Shown piece by piece: positions 12,960 to 14,974 of a stretch of DNA of 14,974 nt (within the stretch, counting starts at the first letter, position 1; every line of letters begins with the position of its first letter). The translations under genes and the position numbers were made by a program. The notes under the pieces are model-generated. The model was not told where the DNA came from. It saw nothing but the letters and a program-made list of their open reading frames with translations, and ran no database searches. This DNA is from an uncultured Clostridia bacterium (lineage in GTDB: Bacteria > Bacillota > Clostridia > Christensenellales > Pumilibacteraceae): NCBI GenBank assembly GCA_947385185.1, contig CANDJX010000029.1:1-14974 (forward strand), read 5' to 3'.

Positions 12960-14081
12960 ATGCAACCGAAAAAACTCGGCTTCGGACTCATGCGCCTGCC
13001 GCTGACCGACGTAAACGACGAGGGCGCTATAGACGTAGAACAGACAAAGAAAATGGTGGACGAATTTATCGCCCGCGGTTTTACGTATTTCGACACCGCA
13101 TGGATGTACTGCGGCTTCAACAGCGAAAATGTGGTCAGAAAAGCGCTTGTGGAGCGTTATCCGCGCGACGGTTTCACGCTTGCCGACAAGCTGCACGCGG
13201 AGTTTATCGAAACCGAAGCCGATCGCGACAGGATCTTTAACGAACAGCTCAAAAAGACGGGCGCGGGCTACTTCGATTATTATCTGCTTCACGACGTGGG
13301 CGTGCGTCATTACGAAGTCTATACGCGGTTGAACTGCTTCGAATGGCTCGCCGAAAAGAAAAAACAGGGACTTGTCAAAAAGATCGGCTTTTCGTTCCAC
13401 GACAGCGCAGACCTTCTCGAAAGAGTGCTTACCGAGCACCCCGAGGCGGAGTTCGTCCAGCTTCAGATAAATTATCTCGACTGGGACAGCGCGGCCATAC
13501 AGTCGCGGAAGTGCTACGAAACGGCCGTTCGGCACGGCAAACCGGTGATCGTCATGGAACCCGTAAAGGGCGGCACGCTCGCACGCCTTCCCGACGACCT
13601 TGCAGCGCGGTTCAGGGCTATGCGCCCGGATATGTCGATACCGAGCTGGGCTATACGGTTCGCCGCGGGTCTCGACAACGTCTTTATGGTGCTTTCGGGC
13701 ATGAGCAATATGGAGCAAATGCTCGACAACACCGGATATATGGAGAATTTCGAGCCGCTCGGGAAAGAGGAGCTCGCTCTCGTCAGAGCGGCGGCGGACG
13801 AACTCAATTCGAATATAGCCGTGCCGTGTACGGGTTGTTCGTACTGCACGGACGGTTGTCCCATGCATATCGCCATTCCGCGGTATTTTTCGCTGTATAA
13901 CGCGGATATGCAACAAAAGGATAAAGACTGGACTCCGCAGGGCGGATATTATATGAATCTTATCGAAACGTTCGGCAAGGCAAGCGATTGCATAAAGTGC
14001 GGTCGGTGCGAAAGCGTTTGTCCGCAACACCTTCCCGTAATGAAATATATGAAAGACGTCGCCGCGCATTTCGGCAAGTGA
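12960..14081 (+). CDS. Aldo/keto reductase with C-terminal 2x[4Fe-4S] domain
   Basis: A 373-residue fusion. The N-terminal part (about 1-265) is an aldo/keto reductase TIM barrel with the catalytic tetrad Asp45 and Tyr50 (FDTAWMY), Lys77 (LADKLH) and His111 (YLLHD). The C-terminal part carries two ferredoxin-type cluster motifs, CTGCSYCTDGCP (290-301) and CIKCGRCESVCP (344-355), each CxxCxxCxxxC. This domain order is common in anaerobic Firmicutes annotated as 4Fe-4S aldo/keto reductases, and suggests that electrons may come via iron-sulfur clusters as well as or instead of NAD(P)H. The protein is soluble with no signal peptide. The substrate is unknown. ATG 12960 is chosen because it follows AAAAGGAG at 8 bases; the open frame further upstream lies in the promoter. 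The next gene starts within 3 bases of its stop. Confidence 0.92.
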   Translation: MQPKKLGFGLMRLPLTDVNDEGAIDVEQTKKMVDEFIARGFTYFDTAWMYCGFNSENVVRKALVERYPRDGFTLADKLHAEFIETEADRDRIFNEQLKKTGAGYFDYYLLHDVGVRHYEVYTRLNCFEWLAEKKKQGLVKKIGFSFHDSADLLERVLTEHPEAEFVQLQINYLDWDSAAIQSRKCYETAVRHGKPVIVMEPVKGGTLARLPDDLAARFRAMRPDMSIPSWAIRFAAGLDNVFMVLSGMSNMEQMLDNTGYMENFEPLGKEELALVRAAADELNSNIAVPCTGCSYCTDGCPMHIAIPRYFSLYNADMQQKDKDWTPQGGYYMNLIETFGKASDCIKCGRCESVCPQHLPVMKYMKDVAAHFGK

Positions 14082-14083
14082 GC

Positions 14084-14503
14084 ATGACCGAAGATACCGA
14101 AAAAGCGAAGTCGCTTCTTACCGGACGCGTGACGTGCGCGCTCGTAAAAGGAGAAAAAACGATCGTACGCATTGAAAGGGGAGTGATTCCTCTTATCGCG
14201 CTGATCGACTCGGGAGAGGATTACAGCGGCTATTCTGCGGCGGACAAAGTCGTGGGTAAGGCGGCGGCAATGCTGTACGTCAGACTCGGAGTAAAAGAAT
14301 TGTATGCGGAAGTTCTCGGCGCAGACGGCGCGAAAACGCTTGAACGTTACGGTATTCCGTACGCTTGCGAAATCGCCGCCGGACAAATAATAAACCGCGC
14401 CGGCAACGGGCGTTGTCCCATGGAGCTTGCCGTAGAAAACGTAAGCGACGTTATGGAAGGCGAGCGCAGAATAAGAGCGCGACTGAAAGAATCGAATAAG
14501 TAA
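14084..14503 (+). CDS. DUF1893 domain protein
   Basis: A 139-residue protein that matches the DUF1893 (TM1506-like) pattern. Visible signatures are GVIPLIALIDSGEDYSGYSAADKV in segments (residues 33-56), VVGKAAAMLYVRLGVKELYA (56-75) and IINRAGNGRCPME (102-114). The family is small and soluble, and as I recall a Thermotoga member has a cytidine-deaminase-like fold, though without an established activity. Cys95 and Cys111 are the only cysteines near the end besides Cys18, so classic zinc-deaminase motifs (HAE, PCxxC) are missing. The ATG at 14084 is two bases after the reductase stop, and GTG 14078 is a possible alternative overlapping it. No strong ribosome binding site is visible. Close spacing implies co-transcription with the Fe-S reductase. 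No clear terminator follows. Confidence 0.85.
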   Translation: MTEDTEKAKSLLTGRVTCALVKGEKTIVRIERGVIPLIALIDSGEDYSGYSAADKVVGKAAAMLYVRLGVKELYAEVLGADGAKTLERYGIPYACEIAAGQIINRAGNGRCPMELAVENVSDVMEGERRIRARLKESNK

Positions 14504-14551
14504 TATAAAACGGAATACCTCTGCCGGGACTTATTATATTATGTTTAAGAT

Positions 14552-14599
14552 AATTGTGAAACAAAATTTATTAAAAATACTTGATTTTGTTTCACAATT
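14552..14599 (+). repeat. Perfect 16-bp inverted repeat, operator-like
   Basis: AATTGTGAAACAAAAT (14552-14567) and its exact reverse complement (14584-14599) flank a 16-base AT-rich spacer. The right arm fills most of the spacer between the -35 and -10 boxes of the promoter for the next gene. A repressor bound here would block RNA polymerase, as in self-regulated operons. As RNA it would be a long hairpin, but the arm lies upstream of the predicted transcription start. Confidence 0.75.
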
Positions 14600-14609
14600 T
14601 TGATATAAT
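14581..14609 (+). promoter_or_regulatory. Sigma-A-type promoter overlapping the inverted repeat
   Basis: TTGATT (14581-14586) and TATAAT (14604-14609) are 17 bases apart. The predicted transcription start (about 14616) coincides with the ATG of the following gene, and no ribosome binding site precedes that ATG, so the mRNA may be leaderless. Confidence 0.75.
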
Positions 14610-14615
14610 ATTCGT

Positions 14616-14974
14616 ATGGACAATAATATTCTGGAAACAATCGAATTGCTCGATTCGCAAAAGATTTACGAATCCCGGTTAGACTCGCTTTTATGGGGCA
14701 CGGCGGAAGTACGGGAAGTGAAGGGCGGCAAATATATTTATCTGCACAAACGCATCGGCAGTTTGACTCGCACTGTCTATGCGGGTGAGTATAGCGATGA
14801 ACTCTATTCGCTCATTCTGAAAAACAACGTAACGGCAAAAGAAATCAAGAAAAAGTTGCGCGCAATCGCAAAGCAATTAAAAGAGCGTAACTATAGCGCG
14901 GGAGAATTGACTGATGCAGTTCGCTTGAATATTGATTTTGCAAAACGTAATCTCGTTGATACGATTTATAAGCA
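14616..14974 (+). CDS. N-terminal part of a possible Fic-family protein, cut by the window edge
   Basis: The frame is open from ATG 14616 to the end of the window, 119 complete codons. The visible part is charged and soluble. A segment at residues 39-67 (KYIYLHKRIGSL, then VYAGEYSDELYSLI) has the look of the small beta-hairpin domain often seen before coiled segments in phage- and toxin-related proteins. An alpha-helical Lys-rich stretch (71-92) follows, then VRLNIDFAKRNLVDTIYK (102-119). From memory, this last pattern precedes the core of Fic/DOC-type proteins of Clostridia, which AMPylate target proteins, but the diagnostic HPFxxGNGR motif would lie beyond the window. The assignment is tentative. 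The neighbourhood is AT-richer than the rest. The promoter with an embedded operator-like repeat suggests self-regulation, as in toxin or defence genes. Confidence 0.5.
   Translation, partial: MDNNILETIELLDSQKIYESRLDSLLWGTAEVREVKGGKYIYLHKRIGSLTRTVYAGEYSDELYSLILKNNVTAKEIKKKLRAIAKQLKERNYSAGELTDAVRLNIDFAKRNLVDTIYK

Noticed and set aside
12315..14069. 584-codon open frame on the minus strand
   Set aside because: It is antisense to trmL and the aldo/keto reductase gene, with no motif or start signal; a shadow of codon bias.
14501..14541. TAATATAA/TTATATTA inverted repeat as a terminator of the DUF1893 gene
   Set aside because: It is only A-T pairs with a long loop and no following T-run; too weak for a terminator.
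1..14974. CRISPR arrays, tRNA or rRNA genes, insertion sequences
   Set aside because: I saw no regularly spaced direct repeats, no tRNA-like cloverleaf or rRNA sequence, and no transposase motifs on either strand by reading; no search program was run.

Overview
The window looks like chromosomal DNA of an endospore-forming Clostridia-type Firmicute. The evidence is a tricistronic Ger(x)A/B/C germination-receptor operon, a full-length SpoIIE, consensus sigma-A-like promoters and AGGAG-type ribosome binding sites. The body is fairly GC-rich, with heavy use of GCG, CGC and CTC codons. It resembles uncultured gut Clostridia, but the sequence alone does not fix a genus. Every gene I can support is on the + strand. 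The long minus-strand frames are shadows of the biased codon use.

Layout. 2-1173: 3' part of a small probable lipoprotein gene, overlapping by one base a gene for a four-helix membrane protein; neither is recognised. 1174-1353: gap ending in a 12-bp hairpin that covers the ddl ribosome binding site. 1354-2433: D-Ala-D-Ala ligase. 2434-2661: gap with several competing hairpins, a consensus promoter and a structured 5' leader. 2662-3864: NADP-type isocitrate dehydrogenase, followed by a clear terminator. 4048-4794: PHP-domain metal-dependent phosphoesterase. 4899-5753: Mrp/NBP35 Fe-S carrier ATPase from its own strong promoter. 5801-9498: the gerKA-gerKB-gerKC operon with overlapping genes, preceded by a dyad and a sigma-G-like promoter and carrying a terminator-shaped hairpin at its extreme 5' end. 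9527-11761: spoIIE, 28 bases after gerKC. 11812-12821: histidine phosphatase and trmL, coupled by an ATGA overlap, from a strong promoter that starts on the spoIIE stop codon; a terminator follows. 12960-14503: an aldo/keto reductase with a dicluster Fe-S tail, then a DUF1893 gene. 14504-14974: an AT-richer segment with a perfect 16-bp inverted repeat embedded in a consensus promoter, then the start of a gene that runs off the window and may encode a Fic-type protein.

How the genes fit together. The centre is sporulation and germination: SpoIIE dephosphorylates SpoIIAA to release sigma-F in the forespore, and the Ger proteins form the inner-membrane nutrient receptor of the finished spore. 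The rest is housekeeping: peptidoglycan precursor synthesis, 2-oxoglutarate supply, Fe-S assembly, tRNA wobble modification and redox. I see no clearly new multi-gene system. The signals most worth a second look are non-coding: the operator-like repeat at the right edge, the structured leaders of ddl and icd, and the hairpin at the start of gerKA. One protein oddity also stands out: a GerC homologue with no lipobox cysteine.
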